A DNA stretch of 64,000 nt from Tilletia caries (GCA_032718865.1 JALUTQ010000004.1:1426001-1490000), one strand, 5' to 3'; positions 1-11,730 are shown, counted from the first letter of the stretch. Numbers and translations: made by a program. The notes: a model not told the origin generated them from the sequence alone.

Positions 1-1857
1 GACGAGATGAGTTGTCTGATTACGGGCCTCAACTTCATTACCCTGATACCAGACGAGGTCTTTTGGCTCTCAGACGAGCTTGTCGAGCAATTCCGAGGAG
101 ACGGCCAGCGCGCCAACTTTGCCGCCGAAGCGGATCCCGAAGCGCCCTTACAACTGCCTAGGCCTTCGGCCAATCCTCCATCGTACCATCTTCAGTTTGA
201 CGGCAGTCCGTCTCCTAAGTTGCCATGTTTGCTGGTCAACATCGGTTCGGGTGTCTCCATCATCCGGGTCGACGAGTTTGGTGCATTCGAGCGGGTCAGT
301 GGTACCTCACTCGGAGGAGGGACCTTGTGGGGCCTGCTCAGTTTAATGACAGGCGCAGGCAGCTTCGATGGTGAGTTATTTCATCTACCAAGCTCGTCTA
401 TTCGCTGTGTGATGAGCCAACACTTTCTTCTTACCCGTCACAGAAATGCTAGCCCTGACCGAAAGAGGTGACAATGGAAGGGTCGACATGCTCGTCGGTG
501 ACATCTATGGACAAGCTGGTTATAGCACGCTTGGTCTTAAGAGCACTACCATCGCAAGTTCTTTCGGCAAAGTGTTCCGACGCCAGTCCTCGGAAGACAG
601 CGGAGACGAGGACCATGAAACCTTGCCTCGCGACCGCGCGCCAGGCGTCAAGTCGGGTCCATCAGAAGGGGAGCAGGAGGAATCTGAAGAGCAGGCACGG
701 GAACGTAGGCATCGTGAACGGAGGCGAAAACAGGGGGCATTCAGTTCGGAAGACATCTGCAAGAGTTTGCTGTATGCCATTTCCAACAACATCGGGCAGA
801 TTGCGTGAGTCTATGGCAGACGTGCATCCTATTCATGACATATCGACTCAACCATGCGTCTTACTCTAGGTACATGAACGCGGAGAAGTATGGACTGGAT
901 CGCATTTACTTCTCCGGGTGCTTCATTCGCGGGCACCACGCCACCATCAACACACTCTCGTACGCCATTCGATTCTGGAGCAAAGGCACAAAGCGGGCAC
1001 TTTTTCTTCGACACGAGGGCTACTTGGGCGCCGTGGGTGCGTGGATCAGACAGGTTGGTGGCGAAGGGTCAGCGCCGATCGGGAATCCGATGCCAGGAGC
1101 ACAAGCACCGTCATCAAGCGCACGTTCCGCCCCGACGCGTCCTGAGCCGGTCCGATCTGCGACGTCTCACACTTCGGCTCATGGTGGTACACCTCCTGCG
1201 CCTGCGCCTGCGCCTTCGCCTGCGCCCGCCGCATCCGAATCTCAGGAGCCGACGTCAGAGAAGGCGCTATTGGCCAACTTGGACAAGCTTACACCTGCCG
1301 ACCGAGCGCTTCTGGAGCCACTGTTTCAGAATGAAAGGGACGAAAAGGCGCCGGCGAGCGGAGCAAGCGACGCTGCCCTGATTGCGAGTCCGCCATCGGC
1401 TCCTGCGTCTTCCAAGCCCAATCACGCAGCCTCGATGGCTGCCAGTGCGCAGGACGACTGGATGTCACTCGTGTCCGGCGTGTATGCGGCGGAACAAGCG
1501 CGAACTCGGGCAGATGAGGCCTTGGCTTCCAGCCGCGCCGCTCCCGCGAACGAGCCGGCCTCGCGAGTCGTCTCAGGGGAAACTGGTCAAGATGAGGTAA
1601 ACGGAGACGGACCACGTGAGGAACTGCACGGCGATGACGAAGACGAGGACGAGGACGAGGAGGAAGATGTGGATGAAGAGGAGATGATGCGGCGATTGGC
1701 GGCTGAAAATCCGGAGCTGGCTGAACTGTTGAAGAAGATGGACAATGCGAATGGCGCAGCAGATGGACTCGAACGCAGGCTGGACGGCCTTTTGGACAAC
1801 CTCGACGGGCTCTTGGACAGGTCGCAGCAAGCTCAAATCACAGACTCGAAGGAGTGA
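1..1857 (+). CDS. CAB1: Pantothenate kinase, 5' partial
   Basis: Eukaryotic (type II, fumble/CAB1 family) pantothenate kinase, which phosphorylates pantothenate in the first step of coenzyme A synthesis in the cytosol. Exons <1-370, 444-804 and 870-1857 join in frame; both introns have GTGAGT donors. The visible 572 residues start inside the protein. Family landmarks seen: LLVNIGSGVSI followed by the glycine-rich GTSLGGGT nucleotide-binding segment, GDNGRVDMLVGDIYG, ASSFG, AISNNIGQIA, and ALFLRHEGYLGAVGA near the end of the kinase fold. Two things are unusual. About 45 charged residues (600-740) are inserted before SSEDICKSLL, and a Pro/Ala-rich then highly acidic tail of about 240 residues follows the kinase domain, where yeast and human enzymes stop. 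Identification is firm; the role of the tail is unknown. Confidence 0.93.
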
Positions 1858-4439
1858 ACCATCCACTCGATCAGTGAGAATTCAGGGCGCTTCGTTCGAT
1901 AATCTTCTACCTTTACATCCATAGTCGCCACCCTCTTCTGCGGTAATCAGGCCGGGAACGGAAACCCATCTTCTTCCTAGCCTTCTGCTGCTCTGCACTG
2001 TCTCCCCGAACGCTTTCTCCCGCTTCCTCCTGCTGTATCAAGTGGATCGTTCCGGCAAAATACAGCAAGATGCACAACGATTGAGAATCAGGTTTTCAAA
2101 TCGTCCCCCGGGTTTGAAAACAACTTTCGAATTTGGATGGTGCGACGGGCGGCGAGGTGAGAAAGCACTCCACGAATGCAAACCAAAATCGAGGCTCGCT
2201 CCCTCTGTATTCTCAGCATAGCACGAGGCGTCCGAGCCTCCGAGGCGACGGAACACATCCTGTGAGCAGAGAATTTGTCTATAGCATTCCCGACGATCCT
2301 GGCGAAGGCGATCGTAGAGGGCAGAGGCATACAGCTCATTTTTCAGTACCACTTTTCCCAAGATGAGGCGATAATGAGGTACGAGACGTAGGAGGGAAGA
2401 CTCGCGTGGTCTTAAGTCATTGTACCTGGTGGTCTCTTCATAGTCAGTCAAGTCTTGGCAGTCTCAACGTCTCAATCACTCCCTCCTTCTCTTCTTCGAT
2501 TGATATCTTCTCCTGCTTCACCATATCGCGTTCTGGTAGATTGACATCAGGATCCTTGGTGCTTTATTCTCCACGGACACCTTCTCCCTCATCCCTCGCT
2601 GCTTCATGCTTCATGTTGACCTGTTTTTCTTCCATTGTGCTTATATAGATGTGCTTCCAAACTTCGAAAGTTGAGACCCGCTTCTGGCATCGTCTCGTTG
2701 GTCTCGCTGTGGGGGAAGAAACTGTCGCTCCGGACAAGCTGCGCCTCATGGCACGCTTCATAATTTTCAGGGCATGCCTCATAACTTTTGGCCCAAGAAA
2801 ACGCCATTCTCAACCATTGTGCATCTTGCTGTATCATAGCATGTCACGAGACGAACGTTAGGATCGTCTTCCCTTTGTTTGGTCCCTTTCCCTTTGTTCC
2901 AGCGTACCCAACGGTGCCAGCGTCCCCTCATGCTCTCCAGCATACCACCTTCACACCAATCAATGCGCCACCGGCGTCCTCATGCGCCGCCGATCTTCGC
3001 TCCGACGAGCTGAGATTTGCATGAGGTGGTGAGAGCGGTGAGAGTCGTTCTTGAGTTCGAAGTTCGAGAGAAGTCGAAGGATTTTTTTCAACGGCCGCCG
3101 ATCTTCTAACGGCCTGCAAGATGGAACAGTGCTGCCCAACAACGACGACGATGACACGATCGTGTGTACATCACACCGATATCAGCGTCGTTGGCGCTCC
3201 AAAAGATCTCCAACGCTTCCAGCGGACGGCGGTCAGACCGCAGCAACAGACACAGCGCGATTGGTGTGCTCATCTTCACCGCTACCCTCGCACAAACGGC
3301 CAGAACGGACGAAGGCTACGGCGAACAAGATACACTGTAACGCGAAGAAGCGGACTTCCTTCTCCGCGTCGCCTGTTGTCAGCGAGATCCCGAAGCGCAG
3401 ACAAGTCTTGGTCCATTTGTAAGCCTTTCAACGACATCGATAGCGCTGAGGCAGAAGCCAGAAGGACGAGCATACACCTTCGGTCGGCCAGTTACCTGCA
3501 GCTGAGCTTAATGTCAGCCCTATGTGCCTGAGATCAAGATCGGACGAGGAAACAGTATAGGTCTCCGCTTGGTCGCCTGGGCAAGCTGTTGTGAGCCATC
3601 GCAGAGCGTCTGGTCGAGTGGAGATCCTTTCCGCACTCCGTTAGCACCTCTTCGCCAGCTGGGTTTAGGCGTCCCTGCATCAGAGCTTCCCCGAAGCGGA
3701 ACATTATAGGCTGTGGCTCACGTTCTGCACACGCTTTACAGCTGTTGTGACCAAGTTTGACCCTTCGGTTTGCGTCAGAAGTATCTGCTCTTCCCATCCG
3801 CCCGTTTGTTCACCTCAGCGGGCCTATGCATCTCTGATTCGCTGACTACTCTGCTCTCTTCCTTCCCGCTGGGCTATCCAGTGATATGAGCAGTGTAGTC
3901 TTTTCGCAGTCTCCCCCTCCCCTCATTCCTCGCCTCTTTGTCCTTTTTCCCGTCACCTACACCCTCAGCGCCGTCCTTCGCTCCTGCTCCGAATCGTCAG
4001 CCCATCTCGAGCACGCCAACTCGTCTCGCATTCGCCCACGTCCCTCCTGTCAGGCGTATCGATTGACAGCACTACTCATCGAGCTACAGTTATTCAGTAG
4101 CCGGCGGCCGCGAATCTCTGCATAACATCCTTTGCTGGAAGGAGGTCGAGGTTCCTCTCAGCCCGAGCCATCGAGGACCTTTTGCCAGAGAGGAAGGTCC
4201 TGTTAATCGTCAGAGGGGCACAGGGGCGATAGCCTCGCTTCCCTTCGCACAGCGCAGTCGACACATCATCAGCCAATCCCTCAAAGCTTGACTTCCGGCT
4301 CTCATCCGACCTTTCGGTTTCTTCTTTCACCCATTTACCACTATATTCATCCAATTTCGATTTCTACTAGGTGAGCATCAAGCTTGGCTTGTGCCATCGG
4401 CGTTCTACAAAGCTGACCTGTCCTCGATCGTCTCGTAGT
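1858..4439. other. Long intergenic region with one MITE
   Basis: This is 2.6 kb without a convincing gene. Positions 2063-2831 are a TA-flanked inverted-repeat element, listed separately. The remainder up to 4370 is pyrimidine-rich and looks like a long promoter/5' leader for the gene at 4440. A probable 5'-UTR intron lies at 4371-4438 (GTGAGC...CTCGTAG), ending two bases before the chosen ATG. An open frame at 3051-3422 rich in Lys/Arg/Ser has no recognisable domain and was not called. Confidence 0.6.
2063..2831. mobile_element. TA-flanked MITE (mariner/pogo-like), 769 bp
   Basis: The two ends are imperfect inverted repeats of about 35 bp (roughly 29 matches), beginning CAGCAAGATGCACAA on each strand; the left copy is 2063-2097 and the right 2797-2831. 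Each end is directly flanked by TA (2061-2062 and 2832-2833), the target duplication of Tc1/mariner/pogo elements. No transposase is encoded inside, so it reads as a non-autonomous element. The CAG...CTG termini fit the pogo/Tc1 class, but the superfamily is inferred from the termini alone. Confidence 0.65.
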
Positions 4440-7400
4440 ATGTTGCGAACACTGCGAACCAAAGTCAGCGCCCACCGTCTGCGGAAGGAACATCCCATAC
4501 CAGTGTCTCCCGTGGCTGCTCAGGGACGAGACTTCCCCTCTTTGCCCAGATCACCAACTCAAAATGCAGCAGCACCAGTGTGGAAGGTCCCGCAAGCGCC
4601 CTCCGAGTCAAACGGGCAGCTTACTCCCGGTTTAACTCCCGACGTATCGCCAGCTCTTTCCAGTCCTCTCTCTTTGCCCACACCGACAGACTTCCAGACA
4701 TCCAGGGACAAACATGACGTCTTCGATGTCAGCGACCTCGGAAACCTGGCACAGAACACAGTCTTGATGCATCAGCAGGCGGACGACAGACCACAGAACA
4801 TCAGTCAGGCGATGATTCAGAACGTATGGAAGCGCGATGAGGCCAAATTTCTGCTCGATCCGCCAACACCTGTAGGTCTAGGCCTTACAGCCACGGATCC
4901 TCGGACGGGCGCCGATTACGCTTTCCCAACCCCGGAGCAGCTGATATCCCTGAACACAAGGCAAGACGCAATGATGGCAGCAGAGTCCAAAGGTCACACG
5001 ATTGTGGCTCAGCCCAGTCAAGGGTCACCTGTCGGGGACTACGGACGCAAGCAGAGTCTCAAGGTAGACACGATTCCGGTCTCGAATAGCAATCTGAGCC
5101 TACTCACGATTGATACGCAAGGCGGCCTTGGATTATCATTCGACTCGCCTGTGGTTGGGCCCGGCTCAAATGGCCTCATGTCGCTCATTCAAAGCACAGC
5201 CTTCCCATCTCCACCTGTACGCATGCTGCAGCCAGAATTCACTACCGGTGGCTCTTCCGAAGCTACGCCCGACGAGGATAAGGACATCAAACCGTCAACA
5301 CCTTCGCCTCACCTCGCAGAACCGGCTGGTCAAACGTCCCGGGATAATAGCGACAAGCGGATGTCAAAACTGCGTCCCTTTGAGCTCAGTCAAGCCGTGG
5401 AAACCAGCTCGTTGGCCCAGAGACGGAAAGCCCGCTTCGACGCAGAGCATACCACAGATCGGGATTCGAGAGCAGCGGAGGACGAGAAGCTGGAAAGGTC
5501 GCCACTACCTTTCCCAAAGGAACCCCAAAGCTTCAAGGATCGATACCCGCCCTCTATTGGAAGTCGGAGACCGATGCTCGGTCCGCTACCTCCGACTCCC
5601 ACATCCGCTTCACCCTTGCCTCGTCGAGTAGACCCACGTCCGGCTCATCTGTCACCGCACCTTACTCTGGAGGAAGCAGTCCAGATGTCACTGGAAGGAC
5701 CTGCTTCAGCTTCTCGACTCAGCGTCACTCCTCGCCGATTTTCCGGTCTAACATACCTGCGCGATGGTGTACCTATATCAGGTGGCGCTGCGGACACGCC
5801 GACCCGACTACCAAGCCTACTCAATCCTCTTTCGGAACAGATGACGACCGACACTCGGCGCGCTTTGTCTCAAAGATTTCGCGGCACTCATCATGACCAA
5901 CATTCAAACGTCCTGCAACCACACAGAGGTTCAGAGTCGAGACCATTCTTCTCTCGGCTGGCTGGCGCCATTGGTCTGTCCGACAATGATGCAACGAGTG
6001 ACTTCGTCACCGCGTCACCTGATGCCTTCCATACACCTAACTTGCCGTGGGCCTCCGCCAATTCACAGTCACCTGGGTCGCCTTCCGTCCCCACACGTCC
6101 GGTTCATCCTCCGAACATGGCCTGTCTTGCAGGGTGCTGTTCACCCTCGCGAAGTGCTGACAGCAGCCTGACGACATTCCATCCGATCGCTCGCACCGGC
6201 TCCTCCAAGTCACTCCGAAGACTGGCGAGCAATGATTTCCTTCATTGTCGAGGATCGGCAGCTGGCTTGAAGGTTCCCGATGTCCCGGATCTTCCTCGGG
6301 AGATCAAAAAGGCCAAAAGCTCTCCTGAATTGAAGGGCGCGTTCAAGAGCACTCCTCTCTCTGACAAGACGGGCGTAGTGGAAGTCGAAGCGACTCCGGG
6401 CAAAAAGAAGAAGAATGAACAACAGCGCAAACTGAACAAGTCCGTCGGTTCCATCCGGTTCCTCGTCCGTGCTTTCCAAAGGGCCACAGGCGAAACGGAG
6501 CTACCACGAAACCTGTCGACCGCCGCCGTCGCCCACGATGAAGACTCGAGAAGCACGCGGCGCCGTTCAGTGGACTCTGACGAAAGTTGGGGACCATCTC
6601 AGCATGAGATGCCTTTGCCCGACGTCCCACCGCAGAGCATGGCCGCTTTTCAAACACCTCCAGTTCCCACTTTCTCATCACCGCCTGTTCCTGTGATGAG
6701 CAGTCCATTCGCTCCAGGCGAATTCACGGCCAAACGTCATCTGGAACCTAGAGAAGAACCAGAGGCCTTGAGAATCGACAGGTCTGCCGCATTGCGACTC
6801 TCTACCGTTGCCAGTGCGATGCTCGCATCTGCCTCGTCCATGTCGATCCTTTCGATCGCCGAATCGGACGTGGCGAAGGGGGGATCGCAAAGGTCGATCG
6901 TACCTGCAGCAATACCGTCTACTTCGCTCGGAACGCTACAACGAGGCTTTCAGTTCCCAAGCGTCAAGGAGCATGCGTCGCTGGCTCGTGCTCAACCATC
7001 GTCGGGTCAGGATGGGCCGATGCACGGCGTACTACGACCTCCGTTCGAAATGGTGCGCGAACGAATTGACGAGAGACAAGGCAGATCGAATGTCGAGTCC
7101 GTGTTCCCTCGGATGACGCCTCTTCCGAGGAACCTGGCATCCGGTGCAGACTTCAAAGGAGACGACTCGCTCGCACGAACGTCACCTTCTTCCTCCCAAG
7201 TGTTTTCTTGCGACTTTACCCACTCGTATGGCGACAGGACGAGAGGGATGTCATGGGACTCCGGTGCCTTCTCCCTCGAGCGCCAATTGGAACGTCTGCG
7301 CGAGCTGGAGTCGCCTGATCAGACTACTTCTCAAGAATCTCACTCCTCGCCTCGGTACAGAAGTCGGTCTGCTAATGACAGTGTGGAGCGGCAGTCTCAT

Positions 7401-7766
7401 GTACGACTGACGGGAGAACTGCTCAACCGAGCTCCAGCCGGGTCGAAGGTGCTTCTTCCTCTTGCTCTTGCTCCTGCCCCGTCTCCACTTCCGCCACCGC
7501 CTGCTTGCACTCTGCCATCGCCACCGCGGCCGCCGCCCCGGCCGCTGACAGCAACGACACCGGCAGCAGCGCGGATCCTGGCCAGCAACATTGCCAATAT
7601 CGCCGCCGCATCGTCCTCGCTCCGACTTCACGTCCAACTTACCACCCCTTTTGACGAATTGCCCATATCGGACCCGAAGATCTCGACTGCTCTTCCGCGT
7701 CCTGCTCTTCCGCGTCTCGACATTGAGGAGGTCCCGCTTCTGGCTGGGACTGGATTCGCATTCTGA
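4440..7766 (+). CDS. Hypothetical Ser/Pro-rich protein, 1108 aa
   Basis: Single-exon frame of 1108 codons. I chose the ATG at 4440 because it lies just after a probable 5'-UTR intron (4371-4438); the open frame extends a little further upstream but without an ATG. I do not recognise the protein. It is rich in Ser, Pro and Thr with many SP/TP dipeptides, lacks a signal peptide or membrane segments, and looks mostly disordered. Basic patches occur around residues 615-685 (GSSKSLRRLASNDF, then KKAKSSPELKGAFKS and GKKKKNEQQRKLNKS), and the C-terminus is Pro/Ala-rich. Such a composition is common in fungal phosphorylated scaffold or regulatory proteins, but no function is assigned. Coding status is supported by the length of the frame and its even codon use. 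Confidence 0.75.
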   Translation: MLRTLRTKVSAHRLRKEHPIPVSPVAAQGRDFPSLPRSPTQNAAAPVWKVPQAPSESNGQLTPGLTPDVSPALSSPLSLPTPTDFQTSRDKHDVFDVSDLGNLAQNTVLMHQQADDRPQNISQAMIQNVWKRDEAKFLLDPPTPVGLGLTATDPRTGADYAFPTPEQLISLNTRQDAMMAAESKGHTIVAQPSQGSPVGDYGRKQSLKVDTIPVSNSNLSLLTIDTQGGLGLSFDSPVVGPGSNGLMSLIQSTAFPSPPVRMLQPEFTTGGSSEATPDEDKDIKPSTPSPHLAEPAGQTSRDNSDKRMSKLRPFELSQAVETSSLAQRRKARFDAEHTTDRDSRAAEDEKLERSPLPFPKEPQSFKDRYPPSIGSRRPMLGPLPPTPTSASPLPRRVDPRPAHLSPHLTLEEAVQMSLEGPASASRLSVTPRRFSGLTYLRDGVPISGGAADTPTRLPSLLNPLSEQMTTDTRRALSQRFRGTHHDQHSNVLQPHRGSESRPFFSRLAGAIGLSDNDATSDFVTASPDAFHTPNLPWASANSQSPGSPSVPTRPVHPPNMACLAGCCSPSRSADSSLTTFHPIARTGSSKSLRRLASNDFLHCRGSAAGLKVPDVPDLPREIKKAKSSPELKGAFKSTPLSDKTGVVEVEATPGKKKKNEQQRKLNKSVGSIRFLVRAFQRATGETELPRNLSTAAVAHDEDSRSTRRRSVDSDESWGPSQHEMPLPDVPPQSMAAFQTPPVPTFSSPPVPVMSSPFAPGEFTAKRHLEPREEPEALRIDRSAALRLSTVASAMLASASSMSILSIAESDVAKGGSQRSIVPAAIPSTSLGTLQRGFQFPSVKEHASLARAQPSSGQDGPMHGVLRPPFEMVRERIDERQGRSNVESVFPRMTPLPRNLASGADFKGDDSLARTSPSSSQVFSCDFTHSYGDRTRGMSWDSGAFSLERQLERLRELESPDQTTSQESHSSPRYRSRSANDSVERQSHVRLTGELLNRAPAGSKVLLPLALAPAPSPLPPPPACTLPSPPRPPPRPLTATTPAAARILASNIANIAAASSSLRLHVQLTTPFDELPISDPKISTALPRPALPRLDIEEVPLLAGTGFAF

Positions 7767-8149
7767 ACGCGTCCCCGAGGAAGCCCTTATAATCAACTAA
7801 CCACATTTCGAGTTTTACCATTCATTCGGCTTCGCATTCTACTAATCATCTCGCCGCTTCCCCAACTTGGCATCTTGGCTTCCGACCGACTCGTGGCTGT
7901 CTCGAGATGGTTCCCACCCTCATTTCCACCTGATCCAACTCCCCCATCCGCTCCTTCTGTATTCTTGGTCCCAGCAGGGCTGCATAGCATAGCAAAGCAG
8001 GGCCCGCGCTCGCGGCACCCCCCCAAACCACACTCATTTCACTCACCACCGTCTTGACCTGAACCAGACTTGATTGAACTGAGAGCGCGATCACGCAGGG
8101 GAGGAAGTGATGGATCGGACGTACAGTTGACCAATGTGAGAAAGAGAAA
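7767..8149. other. Convergent intergenic region
   Basis: A 383-bp gap between two 3' ends. It is pyrimidine-rich in its first half. I see no gene or repeat in it. Confidence 0.6.
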
Positions 8150-11116
8150 TCAAGCGCCCGCCCCTGCGCTCCTCGTGACCCTCGCCGCCTTCCCCGGGCC
8201 CCAATTCGGCAACGGATTCATCTGATACCTCACCAGCTTCTCCCCCATCTGCATCACCTCGTCCGCGCGCTCGTGGTCGTCGACGATCTCGAAGTCGAAT
8301 GGCGGCGGGCCGCCGCCGTAGAGGTGGCTGAGGCCGACCTGGTGGATGGGGTGCGGGATCGGGGCTGAGCTGGTGGTGGGTTTGGTGGCGGTGGTGGTGG
8401 TGGTGGTGCTAGGGCCTGTTGGGGCAGAGCCGTTCAGGGCAGCGTCTTCGTCTGCGTTTTGCATCTCGGCGTCTTCCTGTCCCTTCGCATCTCCCTCCAC
8501 CTTAGCCGGTGCCGCAGCAGAGGAAGAGGAAGCCGAAGTCGAAGCCGCCCCCCGCCCCCCGCCCCCGCCCCCGCCCCTTCACCCTCGACAACAAACTTCG
8601 CAAGCAACTCCTTCCGAGCTTCTTCTTTACCCATCAGCCGACGAGTAGGCGAGCCCGCTTTGACGTTGGACCACATGATCGGCGCCCGCTTGGCGACCCA
8701 GGAGCGGAAGAAGTCGAAGCATTGGGCGCGGGTGGCTGTCGTCTTCAGTGAGCCGGGCGCGCAGTGGGAACGGGAGACTTGGAAGCCGGCTTGCAGGAGC
8801 GAGGACCTGTGTTCAAGAAGCGAGGGATTGTGAGTATGTAGGTGGAAAGGATGTGTGGGGGAAAGCAAATGAAAGGAAACATACACGACGGTCTTGAGAG
8901 TTGGATTCTCGCAATGGAACAGGCCTGCCATCTTGCTCGGTGTGAAGTAGAAGAGCGCGTCTTCGACCTCCTGTGAAGAACAACATCGTCAGCACGCAGT
9001 TAGGAATCATTATATACCTGTAAGCCCACTCACATTAGCAGCAAGGGTGACCATGCCCTTGATGCGCGCTGCCGTGTGGAAGCGTAGCGGGTCTTCATCG
9101 AGTTCTGCCAGAACCCGGCGGCAGAAGTCAGTGTCGTGGATGTGTCCGAGCCACATGGGTCCAGCGGTCTTGAGGGAGCAGAGAGTTCAGCCAGAGCGCG
9201 TCTCGCGAAGCCAGGATACTCAATCAGGGAAAGACAAACTCACCTGCATCCGTGATCCGCACTCTTTACATTCCGGCCCAGCGGCCAAGCCCGGACTGCC
9301 ACCGTACTTCATAAACGTCGTCCCACGCTTCTCATTCACGCTCTCCGACACTTTGCCAAACGGCTGCGGGTGGAAATCCTGACACTGCGCACAGACATGG
9401 ACCAAGCCCGTCTGACTGGCGGTGCGCTTAGTCTCGACGGGGCTGGTGCGCACCTCGACAAAGACGCGGAGGTAGAAGTCGATGGAGAGGGAGAGGAGCG
9501 GGGTGATGTAGCGGGAGTAGCGGGATGCGCTGGTCGCGATGGTATGCAACACGAGCCGAAGGGCCGCCTCATGCGAGAACTCGGAGCGAACATTAACCCC
9601 TCCATACTGACTAAAACATTTCTCCGGGTAGTTGTTCCCCGCCAGGATGGCGAGGTCGGTGCAGGTGACGCAGAGGAGGCCGCCGTCGGCGACGGCTTGG
9701 ACGGCGCCGTCGATGAAGGAGGAGGCGGAGCCGTAGGGGTCGAGGTCGACGACGTGGAAGCGCTTGAGGGGGTCGCGGTGCATGTATTGGAGCACGATGG
9801 CGTCGCCTTCGTTGGGACGGACTTTGCAGTTTGGGTTGATGCCCTCGGCTTCGAGAGCTTTTCGTCGGTCGGTCTCTGCTTGGGAGTAGGTCCTTGGAGC
9901 CGAGGGCGAGGCCGATGCCGATGCCGATGCCGGTGCTAGTACTGGTGCTGGCGCGGTTGATGTCGATGCAGTTGGGGCTAGAACTGCAGCGGGGGTCGAT
10001 GACTTGGGAGCATCTGCATCTTGCTTCGGAGGGGAGGCAATCTGGGCTCCGCTGCGACGCCATGCGACCAACGTCTGGTTTGCCTCCGTGTCGCCGTTAG
10101 CAGCGGCCTCCTCAAGCTCCGTGACTTGGTCCGAAGTAAGCGCGGCACTGCTGTCGGCTTGAGTAGGCGCAGCGGACGACTTGAGCGCAGCTGCCTTTGC
10201 GGCCTTTGTTGCGGCCACAGTAGCTGCCACCGTAGAAGTGGTGGGGTTGTTGGGATCGGGCTTCCACTCTTCAATGGGTCTGCCTGCGGGAAAGTTGAGT
10301 GCGAGGTTGCGCTTCATGGCTGCTACCGCACTGCTGGAGAGGTCATTTGCGAGTACCCATCTAGAAGCAGGGAGAAGTGGATGAGCTTTGGTATGCGAAT
10401 GCGAATGGGGAAGCTCGTCACTTCGGAGCGTACCTGAGGTTAGGGATCTCCTTTGCGTATCGGATGCTGCGTAGACCGGTTGCAGCAAGCGCCTCGAGAA
10501 CTGTGAACTTGAAGGGGATGTAGTGCGCCTCGTTCGAGGCTTCCTCCCCTTCGGCTTCGTTGGCGGGCGTGTCATCTTTGACTGCCTCATCAGGTATGGA
10601 ATTTGTCGCTTCAGCACTAACTTCACCGTTGGCGTCTGATGGTGAGGGAGAAGAAGCTCTGAAGTTAAGCAAAAAGTGCAGGCAGCGCATACATGATATG
10701 TCGAAGGTTAACTCACGCTCTAACTTCCTGCGCTTACCAGCTCGAGTAGCCGGGGGCTCCTTGGTCCAAGTTCCGGCCTTGATCTTTGCGTCGCGCCTTG
10801 CTCTGCGTTCATCCCACTTCTTGCGCTTCTGCTCGTCGTTGCGGTTGGCCCATGTGCGAATGACGAGGGTGCTGAGGTCGCGATTGAACTCCTGTACGGG
10901 GTTGAGGAAGGCGGCGTCCTTGGAGGGCAGGATGATGGTCGAGCTGTTCTCTCGGAAGGCATCCTCGCCTTTGCGGAGCTGAATGCCGGCGGCGCGTGCG
11001 AGCTCGGGGTCGAGTGGGATTGGGATGGGAGCCATGCTGGAGCGCGCAGACGAGGAGAACGACGCGACAATACGCAGAGACGAAGAACAACACGAGCGAC
11101 GGAGCAGAGCCAGCAT
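8150..11116 (-). CDS. TRM1: tRNA (guanine26-N2)-dimethyltransferase Trm1
   Basis: Makes N2,N2-dimethylguanosine at position 26 of cytosolic and mitochondrial tRNAs using S-adenosylmethionine. Six exons: 11116-10717, 10656-10434, 10360-9244, 9168-9034, 8970-8885, 8806-8150. Landmarks: VLEALAATGLRSIRYAKEIP (SAM-binding motif I, around residue 195), VVDLDPYGSASSFID (motif IV, about 410), CTDLAIL, a CxxC...CxxC zinc-binding pair (CAQC and CKEC), GPMWLGHIHD, and QAGFQVSRSHCAPGSLKTTA. The first ATG gives an Arg/Ser-rich mitochondrial-type presequence; the second (MAPIPIPL, 11032) would give a cytosolic/nuclear form, as known for yeast Trm1. About 130 low-complexity residues are inserted inside the catalytic domain. 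The last exon does not stay in one frame: the frame to about 8575 and the tail frame (ending near NPLPNWGP, resembling other fungal Trm1 tails) differ by one base across a G/GC-rich run at about 8546-8576, so an indel or consensus error is suspected. Confidence 0.9.
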
Positions 11117-11730
11117 CCAAAGCTCGTCCTTTCGATGGATCTGCCAGTAGCTGCAGCTGCCACAGAGAGGAAGGCAAGAAGAACGTAATTATAACGTTTC
11201 TTTAACTCGCACTTTTGTTTACCAGCAGAAGTCGATCGTTTGTTTGTTATTCGTTTGTTTGTTTGTTGCGTTGAGTCACGTGAGCACGCGAGCATTTGGT
11301 TACAACTGCGTTTCCGCCATTACAATTGCTGTATTACAAAGTGGAGTTGTAACTTCTTCGCGCGCTGCCGAGCAATCCCCTCACCTCCCTTGGACGCTCG
11401 AGCAACCCAGCTCCGCACTCGCACTCGCACACGCACACTCAGCCTTCCTACGTTCGCTGCGTGCGCACTGCTGCTGTCGAGTCGAAGTAAACACGCGCGC
11501 TTGTCACCCACTTCTCATCTCTCTCGATCCCCGCGCTCTCTCCGCGTCTCATTACCGAACAGGTGAGCACTGAGCACTGAGCCTGCGTGGGCCCCGGCGT
11601 TCGCTGCTGGCACGGACAACAACACTGACTCAACACTCAACACACAGCACCCATCAACAGCACAGCTCCCAGTCTCGCCCACGCCCACGCCCTCCACCGA
11701 AGATCCCTGCGACCTGGCTATCTGTCAACC
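11117..11730. promoter_or_regulatory. Divergent promoter TRM1/KAP104
   Basis: A 614-bp region shared by two genes that start on opposite strands. It contains the palindrome TCACGTGA with a CACGTG core at 11277-11282, the E-box type bound by bHLH factors of the Cbf1 family, about 160 bp from TRM1. The KAP104 side is C-rich pyrimidine, typical of a fungal 5' leader. Regulatory function is inferred from position only. Confidence 0.5.

Noticed and set aside
3051..3531. Two overlapping plus-strand frames (about 120-136 codons) in the first intergenic region
   Set aside because: No recognisable motif, overlapping each other in different frames, and no supporting splice structure.
10657..10659. Nearer CAG acceptor for the first TRM1 intron (exon from 10658)
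   Set aside because: Shifts the frame away from the conserved VLEALAATGLRSIRY block; the acceptor two bases on keeps it.
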